A stretch of DNA of 64,000 nucleotides from Sporomusaceae bacterium (GTDB lineage Bacteria; Bacillota; Negativicutes; UBA1444), in assembly GCA_018434355.1 (NCBI GenBank), contig JAHDPL010000024.1, forward strand, positions 1 to 64,000, in the 5' to 3' direction. Shown here one piece after another: positions 44,470 through 53,327 of this stretch (position 1 is its first letter; every line of letters begins with the position of its first letter). Both the position numbers and the translations under genes were made by a program. Under the pieces are notes generated by a model. That model did no database searches. It was not told the DNA's origin and was given only the letters and a program-made list of their open reading frames with translations.

Positions 44470-45513
44470 CTATGTCTCGGTCATTTTTTTTTGCAGCATG
44501 AACTTGCGCACATCCGTCGTCGGCAACACAGAAAAAGACAGCGGTTCATAAAACTGAGGAGTACGGGTAATCAGGCAGACGTTTTTCAAGTCGCGAAGGC
44601 AGGGGTGTTCACATATCGTGCGGATCAGCCATTTGCCGAGCCCTTTGCCGCGATGCTCCTTTAGCACAAAAACATCAGACAAGTAGGCGAACACCGTCAG
44701 GTCGGAAATTACGCGGCAGAAACCGACCAGAACCGGGGTTGGCGTAGCTTGCTGATACAAGCCGAAACAAATCGTGCTGTTATCGATAGCTTTCCTCATC
44801 ACCTCGGCCGTTCTGCCCTTGCCCCAATAGGATTCCTCACTGATGAACCGCAAGATGACGTCAAAGTCGAGCAACGCCTTGTCGGTGCAGATAAAGTAAT
44901 CGTCCAGCGCAATCCGCTCTTTCTCATCAGTCAATGTCCACTCGGGCGAGACTATAAAAGCGCCGCCGTCCAGCATTTCAGCTACTGCTTTTTCCCCGTC
45001 TCCCGCCTGCAAGTCAATCCCTTGAATCGCATCGTTAAGCAATACAGTAGCAAACCCTGCCTCCAATGCATCCATCACTGTAGCCCTGACACAATATTCT
45101 GTAGCCACACCGCCGACAAACACGCGTCGGATTCCTTGTTCCTTTAGAAGCTTCAATAACTCAGTATTCTGAAACCCGGAATAGGCATCTTTGTCCAACT
45201 GTTGGCCTTTGGAAACAATATGCCGATTTTCTGGCGGCATTACGAGCTTAGGGTGAAATGAAGCGCCTGACGTGTCAGCAACACAATGCGGCGGCCAATT
45301 TCCCCCGTTTTCCTTGAATGAACAATGATTGCGGCAATGCCAATCGCGCAGGAAAAATATCGGCAAATTCCTCTGCGAAAACATCTGGATATAGCGATTC
45401 AAAGGCTGTAGAATCGTTTCACCGTTTGAAACCGGCAATGCTCCACCAGGCAGAAAATCGACTTGCACATCGACGACAAGCAGGGCATCCTTGGCAGTCA
45501 AATGAAGTTTCAT
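44470..45513 (-). CDS. Nicotinamidase-GNAT acetyltransferase fusion
   Basis: 347 aa, two domains. Residues 1-200 are a nicotinamidase (isochorismatase fold) with Asp15 (VVDVQVDF), metal ligands Asp57/His59/His63 in RDWHCRNHCSF, Lys102 (SKGQQLDKDAYSGF) and catalytic Cys141 (GGVATEYCV). Residues about 205-347 are a GNAT N-acetyltransferase with acetyl-CoA loop EHRGKGLGK. The first domain should convert nicotinamide to nicotinate for NAD salvage; the acetyl acceptor of the second is unknown. There is no stop or frameshift at the junction, so it is one chain. AGGAGG before the ATG. First gene of a minus-strand operon with two transporters. Confidence 0.9.
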   Translation of the reverse strand: MKLHLTAKDALLVVDVQVDFLPGGALPVSNGETILQPLNRYIQMFSQRNLPIFFLRDWHCRNHCSFKENGGNWPPHCVADTSGASFHPKLVMPPENRHIVSKGQQLDKDAYSGFQNTELLKLLKEQGIRRVFVGGVATEYCVRATVMDALEAGFATVLLNDAIQGIDLQAGDGEKAVAEMLDGGAFIVSPEWTLTDEKERIALDDYFICTDKALLDFDVILRFISEESYWGKGRTAEVMRKAIDNSTICFGLYQQATPTPVLVGFCRVISDLTVFAYLSDVFVLKEHRGKGLGKWLIRTICEHPCLRDLKNVCLITRTPQFYEPLSFSVLPTTDVRKFMLQKKMTET

Positions 45514-45737
45514 TCAAGTAACCTCCTGACCGGAAGGCGTTCCGGAGATTTTTTCAAGATTTTTGATTAGGCGTCGTATATTTTATAATCGTAGAATAGG
45601 AATGTCGCATAGTCAAGTTAAATGAATGCAGTGATAACAAGGTATCTATCGAGAACATCCCTGATTGGTTCGAAATATTCTGTTAAAGCGAAGCTGGATA
45701 TGGTAAAATAATAGTAAACATAGAAAGGGGGTAGCAT

Positions 45738-46175
45738 ATGCAGTCGGCACTTGTTAAGGCGATCTGGTTGTTTCTGGTTTGTCTTGCGTTTCTCCCTCCT
45801 GTCGCCTCTGCTTGCAGTATAACGTCTGAACAGGCAAAACACGGCGTTATGGTCCGGGTTGAAAAGTCAGGTCAGGTGTGGAAGGAGACTGCCGAATTCG
45901 TTGTGCCGAACGGGTATTCCGGGTACTTTATCAACTGCGTAGACGCAAAGTTTGTCGCAAATCCCAACTCTTCAGGACCAATGCAATTCGGCCTCAACTA
46001 TGACTATGGCCGGGGTACATACGCCGGACAGATTTATTACCGCTATGTTCAAGGAAATAAAGATGGTCCGAATGATTATCGTTCCATTTTTATCAAACCG
46101 GGAAAATACCGACTCGAAATCGCTCCTAACGCGGGTTCCGGCAGCTGGGCAGAAATGACGGTAATTTGGCGCTGA
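45738..46175 (+). CDS. Small secreted protein of unknown function (1 of pair)
   Basis: 145 aa. Clear signal peptide (AIWLFLVCLAFLPPVASACS, cleavage after ASA likely; the following Cys with ASAC is only a weak lipobox). The mature part is beta-rich with aromatic and Gly residues (VVPNGYSGYFINCVDAKF, YDYGRGTYAGQIYYRYVQG), ending GKYRLEIAPNAGSGSWAEMTVIW. The two mature Cys could form a disulfide. I recognise no family. GAAAGGGGG precedes the ATG. The 3' neighbour 34 bp on is a similar-sized secreted protein; both end in a short beta strand after a GKY/GYY turn, so they may be related. Confidence 0.72.
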   Translation: MQSALVKAIWLFLVCLAFLPPVASACSITSEQAKHGVMVRVEKSGQVWKETAEFVVPNGYSGYFINCVDAKFVANPNSSGPMQFGLNYDYGRGTYAGQIYYRYVQGNKDGPNDYRSIFIKPGKYRLEIAPNAGSGSWAEMTVIWR

Positions 46176-46209
46176 TGAATAATTGGAATAAATATAGGAG
46201 GAATGCAGG

Positions 46210-46641
46210 ATGAAAAAACGCGGTATCCTGATTATCGCCCTAGTGTTAATCGCAATGTTATTGCTCAGCCTAATCGCTTATGCGGCGCCACGTTACAGAG
46301 TCAGTTCGAAGATCGGCGGCACCCAGTACGGCGCCACCCAGGAGATCGGTCATTTCCGGGTGGGACCCAATGGTTCAGCCAGTGCATTCCAGGGCGGCGC
46401 CAATGTAATCTCTTCGGCGCAAAACCAAGCGATCGGCTATGGTTTTCACATCGAAAGAATTGGGACTGGCAACCAAAAAACTGTTACGGTCTTTGAGCGT
46501 AGCTGGAATGGCAAGGTTGATTCGCCGGTTGCCCTTGGCAACCTAGTGCTCGGACCTGGTTATTATGCGCTGGTAGTGGGTGGGCGGCCCGGCTCGACCG
46601 CCGAGATTACGTTTACCGGAGTTAATGTCACGATTGACTGA
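46210..46641 (+). CDS. Small secreted protein of unknown function (2 of pair)
   Basis: 143 aa. Signal peptide or anchor MKKRGILIIALVLIAMLLLS then LIAYAAP. The mature part is Gly/Ser-rich and beta-rich (GATQEIGHFRVGPNGSASAF, VTVFERSWNGK), with LGPGYYALVVGGRPGSTAEITFTGV at the end, which parallels the GKYRLEIAPNAGSGSWAEMTV end of the preceding protein. No family recognised. AGGAGG before the ATG; a strong terminator follows. Likely an exported pair of structural or binding proteins; the function is not known. Confidence 0.7.
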   Translation: MKKRGILIIALVLIAMLLLSLIAYAAPRYRVSSKIGGTQYGATQEIGHFRVGPNGSASAFQGGANVISSAQNQAIGYGFHIERIGTGNQKTVTVFERSWNGKVDSPVALGNLVLGPGYYALVVGGRPGSTAEITFTGVNVTID

Positions 46642-46696
46642 TGCACGCGGCTTAATACGAAAGCACAATGCGGTAACCCTTCATATTTTTGGATGG

Positions 46697-46742
46697 AACG
46701 ACTATGGGAAGACGCTATTGCGTCTTCCCATAGTCGTTTTTA
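46697..46742 (+). terminator. Intrinsic terminator after the secreted pair
   Basis: Perfect 19-bp stem (AACGACTATGGGAAGACGC and complement) with a 4-nt loop followed by Ts. Confidence 0.92.
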
Positions 46743-46823
46743 TGAATAGGCGTTCAAACAGAGGATTACTTACAGGCAACAGCGAACAAATCCAATAAGT
46801 AGTCCGAGCAAAGGAGGGGCGCG

Positions 46824-49304
46824 ATGAACATGAAACCATTTCCACAAATTCGCTATATCAGCGCCCTGACCATTCTGTTCGGACTGGTTCTGCTTTGCTT
46901 TATTTGGGGTGGACTCTACTTCAAGATTCAGAATGAACGACAATCCGAGCAGGTGGATGCGCTCAAGGAAACGGCGCACTACGCGATGATGTTTGAAGAA
47001 CATACCGTGCGAACGATCAAGGGTTTGGACCAAGTCGTGCTGTTACTCAAACATTTGGTGGAAAAAGAAGGCGGCGTGGACATCCCCCGGCTTGTCAACG
47101 AAAAAAGGTTTGAAGGCCAACCGTTCGTACAACTGGGGGTTGCCGATGAAAACGGTGATTTGACGGCGACCAACATCGTGCCGTTTGTTAAGGCGAATGT
47201 CGCTGATCGCGAACATTTTCAGGTGCACAAACATAATGACACAGGCGAAATATTTGTCAGTAAACCACTAGTTGGTCGGGCATCCGGCAAATGGTCGATT
47301 CAGCTGAGTCGCCGGGTTAACAAGGCGGATGGCTCGTTTGGCGGCATTGCTGTGGCGTCGATTGACCCCTATTATTTTGCAGGGTTTTATCAAAAGCTCA
47401 ATCTTGGGGAGGCTTCGTCGATTGCAGTGGTCGGGCGTGACCAAATCGTGCGTGTACGGCAGTCCGGCAATGACGTTGCCATTGGCCAGGATTTTCGCAA
47501 CAGTGAGGTCATCAGGCGTTTGGCTACAAGCGATGTCGGCAGTTTTACAGCCCGCAGCCCCGTCGATGGCATTCACCGCATCTACAGTTACCGCGCGCTG
47601 CGGGAATATCCGCTCGTTGTTGTGGCAGGCGTGTCAGAAGAACAGGTGTACAAGGATCTGAATGAACGGGTCAATTTGTATTATTGGGTTTGCGGTGCAA
47701 TCAGTGTGGTGATCGTACTGTTCGTCGCGATTTTGTTGGTCGGGTTCGCTCAGCGCCGCAGCATTCGTTTGCAGGCGATCTTGAGGGAAATTGCCGAGGC
47801 AGCGGTAATGGCAAAATCATCGGAAGAACTTTTTTCTGTGATACATAAAAGCATTAGCAAAGCGCTGCCTGCCAAGTACTTTAATCTGGCGTTAATCGAT
47901 GAAGCAAAGCAACAAGTTGTCGACGGATACAGCGTGGATGTTCGTAGCGCTATTCCACGCAGCAGAGCACTGGCCAAAGGGCTTACCGAGTATGCCCTAA
48001 AGAAGGGGCGAATTACTCATCTAAGACGGACCGACATCCAGCGTCTGCAGGAGATCGGAGAGGTCGTCAGACCCAACGCCACGCCAATTTACGAGTGGCT
48101 CGGCGCCCCGTTGCTTGATGCAAAGGGCAAAGGATTCGGTGTGATGGCGCTGGTTGCTCGCGAGGCTGATCAGTCGTTTTCTCCGGATGATGTCGAAATT
48201 TTTGCGATTATTGCCGAACAGGTTTCGCTGTCCATTGAGCGAAAACAGGCCGAGGAACAAATCCGCGCCAATCAGGTGCGGTATCAGACACTGATGGAGC
48301 AGTCCACCGAAGCGCTATTGCTGGTCGAAATACAGACGCAGCAAGTACTGGAAGTGAATCGCCGGTTTACTGAGCTGCTTGGATATTCGCTGCCGGAGGA
48401 TGCACCGCTTTATGTAAAGCAGTTTGTTCATTCATCGCAGGAAGAGTTGGATCATTTATACAATGTCACATTGGCGCAGCAACGATTCATTCCAGCCGAA
48501 CCGAGACGCCTGCGCCATAAGAATGGCGTGGATGTGTTGGTGGACCGGGCCGGTACCGTCATCAACATCGAGGGACGCGACGTCTTTTTGGCAAGCATGC
48601 GCGACATGACCGCAGAGCGACGCAGACAGGCTGAGCTGACCCGTGATGTCGAGTTTGCCCGCCGGGTACAGCGTGAGCTGTTGCCGGTGCTTACCGATTC
48701 GCCGCAAGTCAGGATTCGTACATTCTACCATCCGGTTAATTTTGTCAGTGGCGATTCGTTTCTGTTGGAATGGCAAAACGATGGTGCGATGCTGCGTGGA
48801 TTCTTGATTGATGTATCGGGACACGGTCTGGCTACCGCCATTCAGACGGCGGCGATAAACGTGTTGCTACGCGAAGCGGCGTCAAGCAAACTGCCTTTGT
48901 TGGACCAATTGCAGCAGGTCAATTCCCATGCAGCCAAATACTTTACCGACGGTGCTTATGCGGCAATTATCGGTTTTGAATTGGATTTGTCGCACCAGGA
49001 ATTGCGCTATGTAGGAGCGGGGATTACCCAGTTTCTTGCCAACGGCCGAAAAATTGAGACGCCGGGCATGTTCGTGGGGTTGTGGGATGACGCCGAATTT
49101 GAGCAGGGCGTGATATCGGTTTCAGCCGGCGACTCGTTCTGCTTCCTTACCGATGGGTTTACCGATTGCCTTGTCTGCAAGGAACGCGGTCGACCGGTTT
49201 TGGACGGAGATTTTGACGTGGTGGTCGATACCTTGGAGAAAATGATGAAGACCGGCGATTTGCGCGATGACGCCACAGGAATCTGCCTGCAGCTGAAAAA
49301 TTAG
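46824..49304 (+). CDS. Membrane sensor phosphatase: dCache-GAF-PAS-SpoIIE
   Basis: 826 aa. Transmembrane segment (about residues 14-36), dCache-like extracytoplasmic sensor (about 40-275), second transmembrane segment (about 290-313), GAF domain (about 330-475, ending FAIIAEQVSLSIERKQAEEQI), PAS domain (about 485-605) and a C-terminal SpoIIE/PP2C phosphatase (about 625-823) with VSGDSFLLEWQNDG, IDVSGHGLATAIQTAAINVLL, LTDGFTD and LRDDATGICL. Such proteins dephosphorylate anti-sigma antagonists or SiaC/STAS-type partners; no partner gene is adjacent. The sensor is homologous to that of the HD-GYP protein at 26.6 kb. AAGGAGG before the ATG. Confidence 0.9.
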   Translation: MNMKPFPQIRYISALTILFGLVLLCFIWGGLYFKIQNERQSEQVDALKETAHYAMMFEEHTVRTIKGLDQVVLLLKHLVEKEGGVDIPRLVNEKRFEGQPFVQLGVADENGDLTATNIVPFVKANVADREHFQVHKHNDTGEIFVSKPLVGRASGKWSIQLSRRVNKADGSFGGIAVASIDPYYFAGFYQKLNLGEASSIAVVGRDQIVRVRQSGNDVAIGQDFRNSEVIRRLATSDVGSFTARSPVDGIHRIYSYRALREYPLVVVAGVSEEQVYKDLNERVNLYYWVCGAISVVIVLFVAILLVGFAQRRSIRLQAILREIAEAAVMAKSSEELFSVIHKSISKALPAKYFNLALIDEAKQQVVDGYSVDVRSAIPRSRALAKGLTEYALKKGRITHLRRTDIQRLQEIGEVVRPNATPIYEWLGAPLLDAKGKGFGVMALVAREADQSFSPDDVEIFAIIAEQVSLSIERKQAEEQIRANQVRYQTLMEQSTEALLLVEIQTQQVLEVNRRFTELLGYSLPEDAPLYVKQFVHSSQEELDHLYNVTLAQQRFIPAEPRRLRHKNGVDVLVDRAGTVINIEGRDVFLASMRDMTAERRRQAELTRDVEFARRVQRELLPVLTDSPQVRIRTFYHPVNFVSGDSFLLEWQNDGAMLRGFLIDVSGHGLATAIQTAAINVLLREAASSKLPLLDQLQQVNSHAAKYFTDGAYAAIIGFELDLSHQELRYVGAGITQFLANGRKIETPGMFVGLWDDAEFEQGVISVSAGDSFCFLTDGFTDCLVCKERGRPVLDGDFDVVVDTLEKMMKTGDLRDDATGICLQLKN

Positions 49305-49368
49305 GACCATATACCTAGATAAGATAAGACTTGCGGACGATGTTCCTCCTGTTGCGACTTGCTACAAT
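49302..49368 (+). promoter_or_regulatory. Bipartite element and -10 upstream of flp
   Basis: TAGGAC (49302-49307), N5, ACC-TA-GAT, then ATAAGACT...CGAT (49324-49341), then exactly 21 nt, then TACAAT (49363-49368). Same components and same last spacing as before the TadG-like gene (30269-30334). Confidence 0.62.
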
Positions 49369-49442
49369 AAGGTCAGAAAGCAAGCAACGCAAAACCCTCG
49401 AATCCGGAAAAAATAAAAACAAAAATGAAGGAGGAAAACAAA

Positions 49443-49604
49443 ATGTTCGCAATGATTACTTCGGTACTGCAAAATAAAAAAGGCCAGGGAATGGTCGAGT
49501 ATGGTCTGATTCTGGCGCTGGTGGCAGTCGTCGGGATGGCCGGACTGATTCTCCTCGGACCGCAGGTACTGGCGCAGTTCAACACCGTAGCCGGAGCACT
49601 GTAA
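49443..49604 (+). CDS. Flp-family type IVb pilin
   Basis: 53 aa, too short for most gene finders. The sequence MFAMITSVLQNKKGQGMVEY followed by GLILALVAVVGMAGLILLG is the Flp/Fap pilin signature: a short leader with GQGMVEYGLI, Glu at position +5 region, then one hydrophobic helix. Prepilin cleavage should fall in the G-Q-G region by a TadV-type peptidase. GAAGGAG precedes the ATG. No tad secretion genes adjoin it; a TadG-like gene at 30.4 kb shares its promoter element. Terminator 20 bp downstream. Confidence 0.88.
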   Translation: MFAMITSVLQNKKGQGMVEYGLILALVAVVGMAGLILLGPQVLAQFNTVAGAL

Positions 49605-49624
49605 GAAAGATTAGTCAAATGAAA

Positions 49625-49658
49625 AGTCCTCCGATCGAAAGATCGGAGGACTTTTTTT
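49625..49658 (+). terminator. Terminator after flp
   Basis: Perfect 12-bp stem AGTCCTCCGATC / GATCGGAGGACT, GAAA tetraloop, seven Ts. Likely also usable by the converging nrfA. Confidence 0.94.
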
Positions 49659-49682
49659 GTAGATGCAATCTAGCCGAATCTC

Positions 49683-50966
49683 TTACTGTTTCGTGGTTCC
49701 GCCAGCCTGTACGGCGGCTTCGATCGCTTGGTGCGCCAGGTCGATCGCCTGGCCGAGGGTGTTCATGTTGCCGCCAGGATTATGTACGCCCATGCCGTTT
49801 TCGGCGGCGACGATATCCCAGTACCATTGGGCCTTGCGGATCAATTCACGTGCATTGGCCAGCGCCGCCGGGTCGGCGGCTGGATTCTGCCCGGCCCGGC
49901 CGGTCGCGTCATGGGCGCGGGCGATGGTCTGGCCGGCAATATGCATTAGCTGCCAGGTCCGGTCCTGAGTCGTCTTGACTTGGGCTAGCAGCCATTCTTC
50001 ACTCTGGGTGTGGCAGGTACGGCAGGAATTCTTGATGTGCTTCAGCGGGCTGGTCACCCAGTGGGAAGTATATTTGCGGCCATCCTCCCGCATAAACGGC
50101 ATATGGCAGTCGGCGCAGGAGACGCCGGCTTTGCCGTGCACTCCTTCGCTCCAGGTCTCAAATTCGGGGTGCTGCGCCTTCAGCATCGGCGTTTTGGAGT
50201 CGGGATGCTGCCAGTCCTGGACAAAACCGAACGGTTTGCCGGCATAGTACTCGTACATCGCTTCCGGCGTCAGGCCTTTGTCCCAAGGAAAGACCACCCG
50301 GCTCGTGCCCGGCTCGAAATAGTATTCGGCGTGGCACTGACCGCAGACATAACTGCGCATTTGTTCGCGCGGCGCTTTCTTCACATCGACGCCGCGGCGC
50401 GACATCGCTTCGATGAACGCCGGGTTGATCACCCGCAGATCCATCGTCGCCGGGTCGTGGCAGTTGCCGCAAACCACAGGATGCTTGGTTTTGGCGGTCA
50501 GCTCTGTCAACGGGACTTTGGCGTAACCCCAGCCCATATCTTTGAAAAATGTCTCGACATGCGCCGTTTTGCAGGTGATGCAGGCGCCGGGGCTGGTCGG
50601 GCCGATCCGTTTGGTTTCCAGCAAATCTTCGACCGCGTAGGGATGGCCGCGATCTTCCGTGTAATCTTTGCTGAACGGATTGCCTTTGAAGTTGGTCAGA
50701 AGTTCCGGTTGCATAATCGACTTCTGCACTTTTTCACTGCCGCCGTAACCGGTCGGCGACGGGCTCATCTGGCGGTTCTTCAGGTAGCTGGCGTATTGCA
50801 ACGGATAGTTTTTGCCCCAGACCGCCGGATCGTATTCGCCGGCGGGAATCGGTTTGATCTTCACCGTTTCCTGCGGTTTGGCGACAAAAGTGCGAATCAC
50901 GACGAACCCGAATGCCAGCAGCAAAACTAGAGACAAGCCGATCACTATTTTCATCCGTTTGTTCAT
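49683..50966 (-). CDS. nrfA: Cytochrome c nitrite reductase catalytic subunit NrfA
   Basis: 427 aa. One N-terminal membrane anchor/signal (residues 6-28), then the catalytic haem site with the diagnostic lysine ligand CITCK (about 117-121) and four CxxCH haem sites (CGNCH, CGQCH, CADCH, CRTCH): the pentahaem NrfA pattern. It reduces nitrite to ammonium with six electrons on the outer face of the cytoplasmic membrane. The start overlaps the nrfH stop by 4 nt, and AAAGGAG precedes the ATG. The pair is divergent from hcp, linking nitrite and nitric-oxide/hydroxylamine stress handling. Confidence 0.97.
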   Translation of the reverse strand: MNKRMKIVIGLSLVLLLAFGFVVIRTFVAKPQETVKIKPIPAGEYDPAVWGKNYPLQYASYLKNRQMSPSPTGYGGSEKVQKSIMQPELLTNFKGNPFSKDYTEDRGHPYAVEDLLETKRIGPTSPGACITCKTAHVETFFKDMGWGYAKVPLTELTAKTKHPVVCGNCHDPATMDLRVINPAFIEAMSRRGVDVKKAPREQMRSYVCGQCHAEYYFEPGTSRVVFPWDKGLTPEAMYEYYAGKPFGFVQDWQHPDSKTPMLKAQHPEFETWSEGVHGKAGVSCADCHMPFMREDGRKYTSHWVTSPLKHIKNSCRTCHTQSEEWLLAQVKTTQDRTWQLMHIAGQTIARAHDATGRAGQNPAADPAALANARELIRKAQWYWDIVAAENGMGVHNPGGNMNTLGQAIDLAHQAIEAAVQAGGTTKQ

Positions 50967-51409
50967 TTTTGCAGCACTCCTTTCGGTTCACCGCGGCCAT
51001 GGACCAGTTCCCGGTGGCAAGTAGTACACTGGGCTTCGCCCTTATTCATCCGCGTATCGCCGACGCTTGACGAATGGCAGCGCAGGCAGTTGTTTTGCAA
51101 AATCTGATGCGCTTCCGCCGAAAGCGGCGTCACCACCTGATAATTGCGACCGAATTCGTCCCGCACGTCGCGCAGGCCGGCTTTGGCCTTGTAGAGGAAA
51201 CTTTCGGCGAAATTGCCGTTCGGCAGATGGCATTCGATGCAGGCGAATTGCTTGTGGGTACTTGCATTCCAGGTGCGATGGACCCGTTCCATGCTGTGGC
51301 AGGAGCCGCAAAAACCGGGGGAGCCGGCCCATTGATAGCCGGTCCCCATCACCAGCAGCAGCACCATGCCGGCTACGATGCCGAGCAAGAACAATTTCCA
51401 GCAGTTCAT
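50963..51409 (-). CDS. nrfH: NrfH tetrahaem quinol dehydrogenase subunit
   Basis: 148 aa. N-terminal transmembrane helix (KLFLLGIVAGMVLLLVMGTG) and four CxxCH haem sites (CGSCH, CIECH, CLRCH, CTTCH), the NapC/NirT family in its short NrfH form. It takes electrons from menaquinol and passes them to NrfA. It is the first gene of the nrfHA operon; haem attachment genes are not in the window. The ribosome site (GTGATGTGGA) is weak. Confidence 0.95.
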   Translation of the reverse strand: MNCWKLFLLGIVAGMVLLLVMGTGYQWAGSPGFCGSCHSMERVHRTWNASTHKQFACIECHLPNGNFAESFLYKAKAGLRDVRDEFGRNYQVVTPLSAEAHQILQNNCLRCHSSSVGDTRMNKGEAQCTTCHRELVHGRGEPKGVLQK

Positions 51410-51494
51410 TCCACATCACCGCCGATCTTACAAGCTCTATCTTTCACCTTCTACATGAAAAGAGGGATTCCTGCCGAAATAAACAGGAATGACG

Positions 51495-51529
51495 AAAAAA
51501 TCTGACAAATAGTAAAAATGTCAGATTTT
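51495..51529. promoter_or_regulatory. 12-bp inverted repeat between nrfH and hcp
   Basis: AAAAATCTGACA (51495-51506) and TGTCAGATTTTT (51518-51529), spacer 11 bp, in the 218-bp divergent region. Nothing is transcribed towards it from either side, so an operator for a nitrogen-oxide regulator is more likely than a terminator. A second imperfect palindrome (TAAATTTATCA-TAG-TGATGATTTA) lies about 50 bp nearer hcp. Confidence 0.5.
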
Positions 51530-51627
51530 TATCATAAAAATTGCATGGTATCGGTTGCCTGCCGGTAGAAATTCGTGGTAAATTTATCATAGTGATGATT
51601 TACGTAAAGAAAAGGGGGAAGCGAAAA

Positions 51628-53259
51628 ATGAGCATGTTTTGTTACCAGTGTCAGGAAACCGCCAAAGGAACTGGCTGCGAGGTGCGCGGAGTCTGCGGCA
51701 AAACGGAAGAGGTGGCGAAACTCCAGGATCTGCTGATTTACTCGCTGAAAGGTATCGCCGAAATCGTGGTCAAGGGCAAACTCGACGTCAAGGAACTCGG
51801 CCCCGTCAATCACGAAGTGTTGAAAGGCCTGTTCATGACGATCACCAACGCCAATTTTGACGCGGGAGCGTTCGAAACAGAAATCAAGAAGATGCTGACC
51901 CTGCGGAAAATGCTCAAAGCCAAAGTGGCTGTAGCCGATTGGCATGACGCCGTGACCTTCGAAGTCGATTCGAAAGAGGCCATGCTGGAAAAAGCGGCAA
52001 GCGTCGGCGTGCTGGCGACCCAGAACGAAGACGTGCGTTCGCTGCGAGAAATGATTACCTACGGACTGAAGGGCCTGGCGGCATATACTCTTCACGCGCT
52101 GAACATCGGCAAGGAAAACAATGAACTTTACGCCTTCGTTTACGAAGCGCTGGCCTCAACGCTGAACGACAAGCTGACAGCCGAGGACCTGGTCGCGCTG
52201 ACCCTGAAAACCGGCCAGTTCGGCGTGTCGGCGATGGCGCTGCTGGACGAAGCCAATACCTCGAAATACGGCAATCCGCAAATCACGGAAGTCAACCTCG
52301 GCGTGCGCGGCAATCCGGCGATCCTGATCTCCGGCCACGATTTGACTGATCTGGAGCAGCTGCTGGAGCAAACCAAGGGAACCGGCGTCGATGTCTATAC
52401 CCACAGTGAAATGTTGCCGGCGCACTACTACCCGGCATTCAAGAAATATGACAACCTAGCCGGCAATTACGGCAACGCCTGGTGGAAACAGGTCGACGAA
52501 TTCGTCACGTTCAACGGGCCGATCCTGTTCACGACCAACTGTATCGTCCCGCCGCGGAGCGAAGAAGTGCGGGCGCGCATCTTCACCACCGGCGCCGCCG
52601 GTTACCCTGGGTGTAAGCATATCACAGCTGACGAAAACGGCAAGAAGGATTTCTCGGCCATCATCGCCATGGCCAAAACGCTCAAGTCGCCGACAGAGAT
52701 CGAGACAGGCACGCTGGTCGGCGGATTCGCCCACGAACAGGTGTTTGCCGTGGCCGACAAAGTGGTGGCGGCGGTCAAGTCCGGCGCGATCAAGAAATTC
52801 TTTGTCATGGCCGGTTGCGACGGTCGAATGAAGTCGCGTGAATACTTTACCGAGTTTGCCCAGAAACTGCCGATGGATACGGTAATCCTGACGGCCGGTT
52901 GCGCCAAGTATCGTTACAACAAGCTGAAACTCGGCGATATCGGCGGTATCCCCCGCGTATTGGACGCCGGTCAGTGCAACGACTCCTATTCACTTGCCGT
53001 CATCGCGCTGAAACTGAAGGAAGTGTTCGGTCTCGATGATATCAACAAGCTGCCGATCGCATTCAATATCGGTTGGTACGAGCAGAAAGCGGTCATCGTA
53101 CTGCTGGCGCTTTTGTATCTAGGCGTGAAGAACATCCACCTCGGGCCAACGCTGCCGGGTTTCCTGTCACCCAATGTGGCAAAAGTGCTGGTGGAGACGT
53201 TTGGCATCGCCGGAATCGGCACAGTTGATGAGGATATCAAACTTTTCATGGGCACATAA
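51628..53259 (+). CDS. hcp: Hybrid cluster protein / hydroxylamine reductase
   Basis: 543 aa from the ATG giving [17 protein letters not shown]. The N-terminal cysteines CYQC...C...C bind the [4Fe-4S] cluster (CxxC-x7-8-C-x5-C, class I/II spacing) and later Cys/His/Glu residues ([31 protein letters not shown]) bind the hybrid cluster. Hcp acts as a nitric oxide or hydroxylamine reductase under nitrosative stress. AAGGGGG upstream. Divergent from nrfHA; converges on a two-component system with a shared hairpin. Confidence 0.96.
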   Translation: MSMFCYQCQETAKGTGCEVRGVCGKTEEVAKLQDLLIYSLKGIAEIVVKGKLDVKELGPVNHEVLKGLFMTITNANFDAGAFETEIKKMLTLRKMLKAKVAVADWHDAVTFEVDSKEAMLEKAASVGVLATQNEDVRSLREMITYGLKGLAAYTLHALNIGKENNELYAFVYEALASTLNDKLTAEDLVALTLKTGQFGVSAMALLDEANTSKYGNPQITEVNLGVRGNPAILISGHDLTDLEQLLEQTKGTGVDVYTHSEMLPAHYYPAFKKYDNLAGNYGNAWWKQVDEFVTFNGPILFTTNCIVPPRSEEVRARIFTTGAAGYPGCKHITADENGKKDFSAIIAMAKTLKSPTEIETGTLVGGFAHEQVFAVADKVVAAVKSGAIKKFFVMAGCDGRMKSREYFTEFAQKLPMDTVILTAGCAKYRYNKLKLGDIGGIPRVLDAGQCNDSYSLAVIALKLKEVFGLDDINKLPIAFNIGWYEQKAVIVLLALLYLGVKNIHLGPTLPGFLSPNVAKVLVETFGIAGIGTVDEDIKLFMGT

Positions 53260-53284
53260 CGGAAAAATGTAACAGAAAATATAA

Positions 53285-53323
53285 GAGGAGCCGGACGAAA
53301 CAACAGTTTTCATCCGGCTCCTC
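53285..53323. terminator. Terminator between hcp and the sensor kinase gene
   Basis: 11-bp stem GAGGAGCCGGA / TCCGGCTCCTC, extendable through GAAA/TTTC, between converging genes. The T-runs are modest on both sides. Confidence 0.75.
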
Positions 53324-53327
53324 GGTA

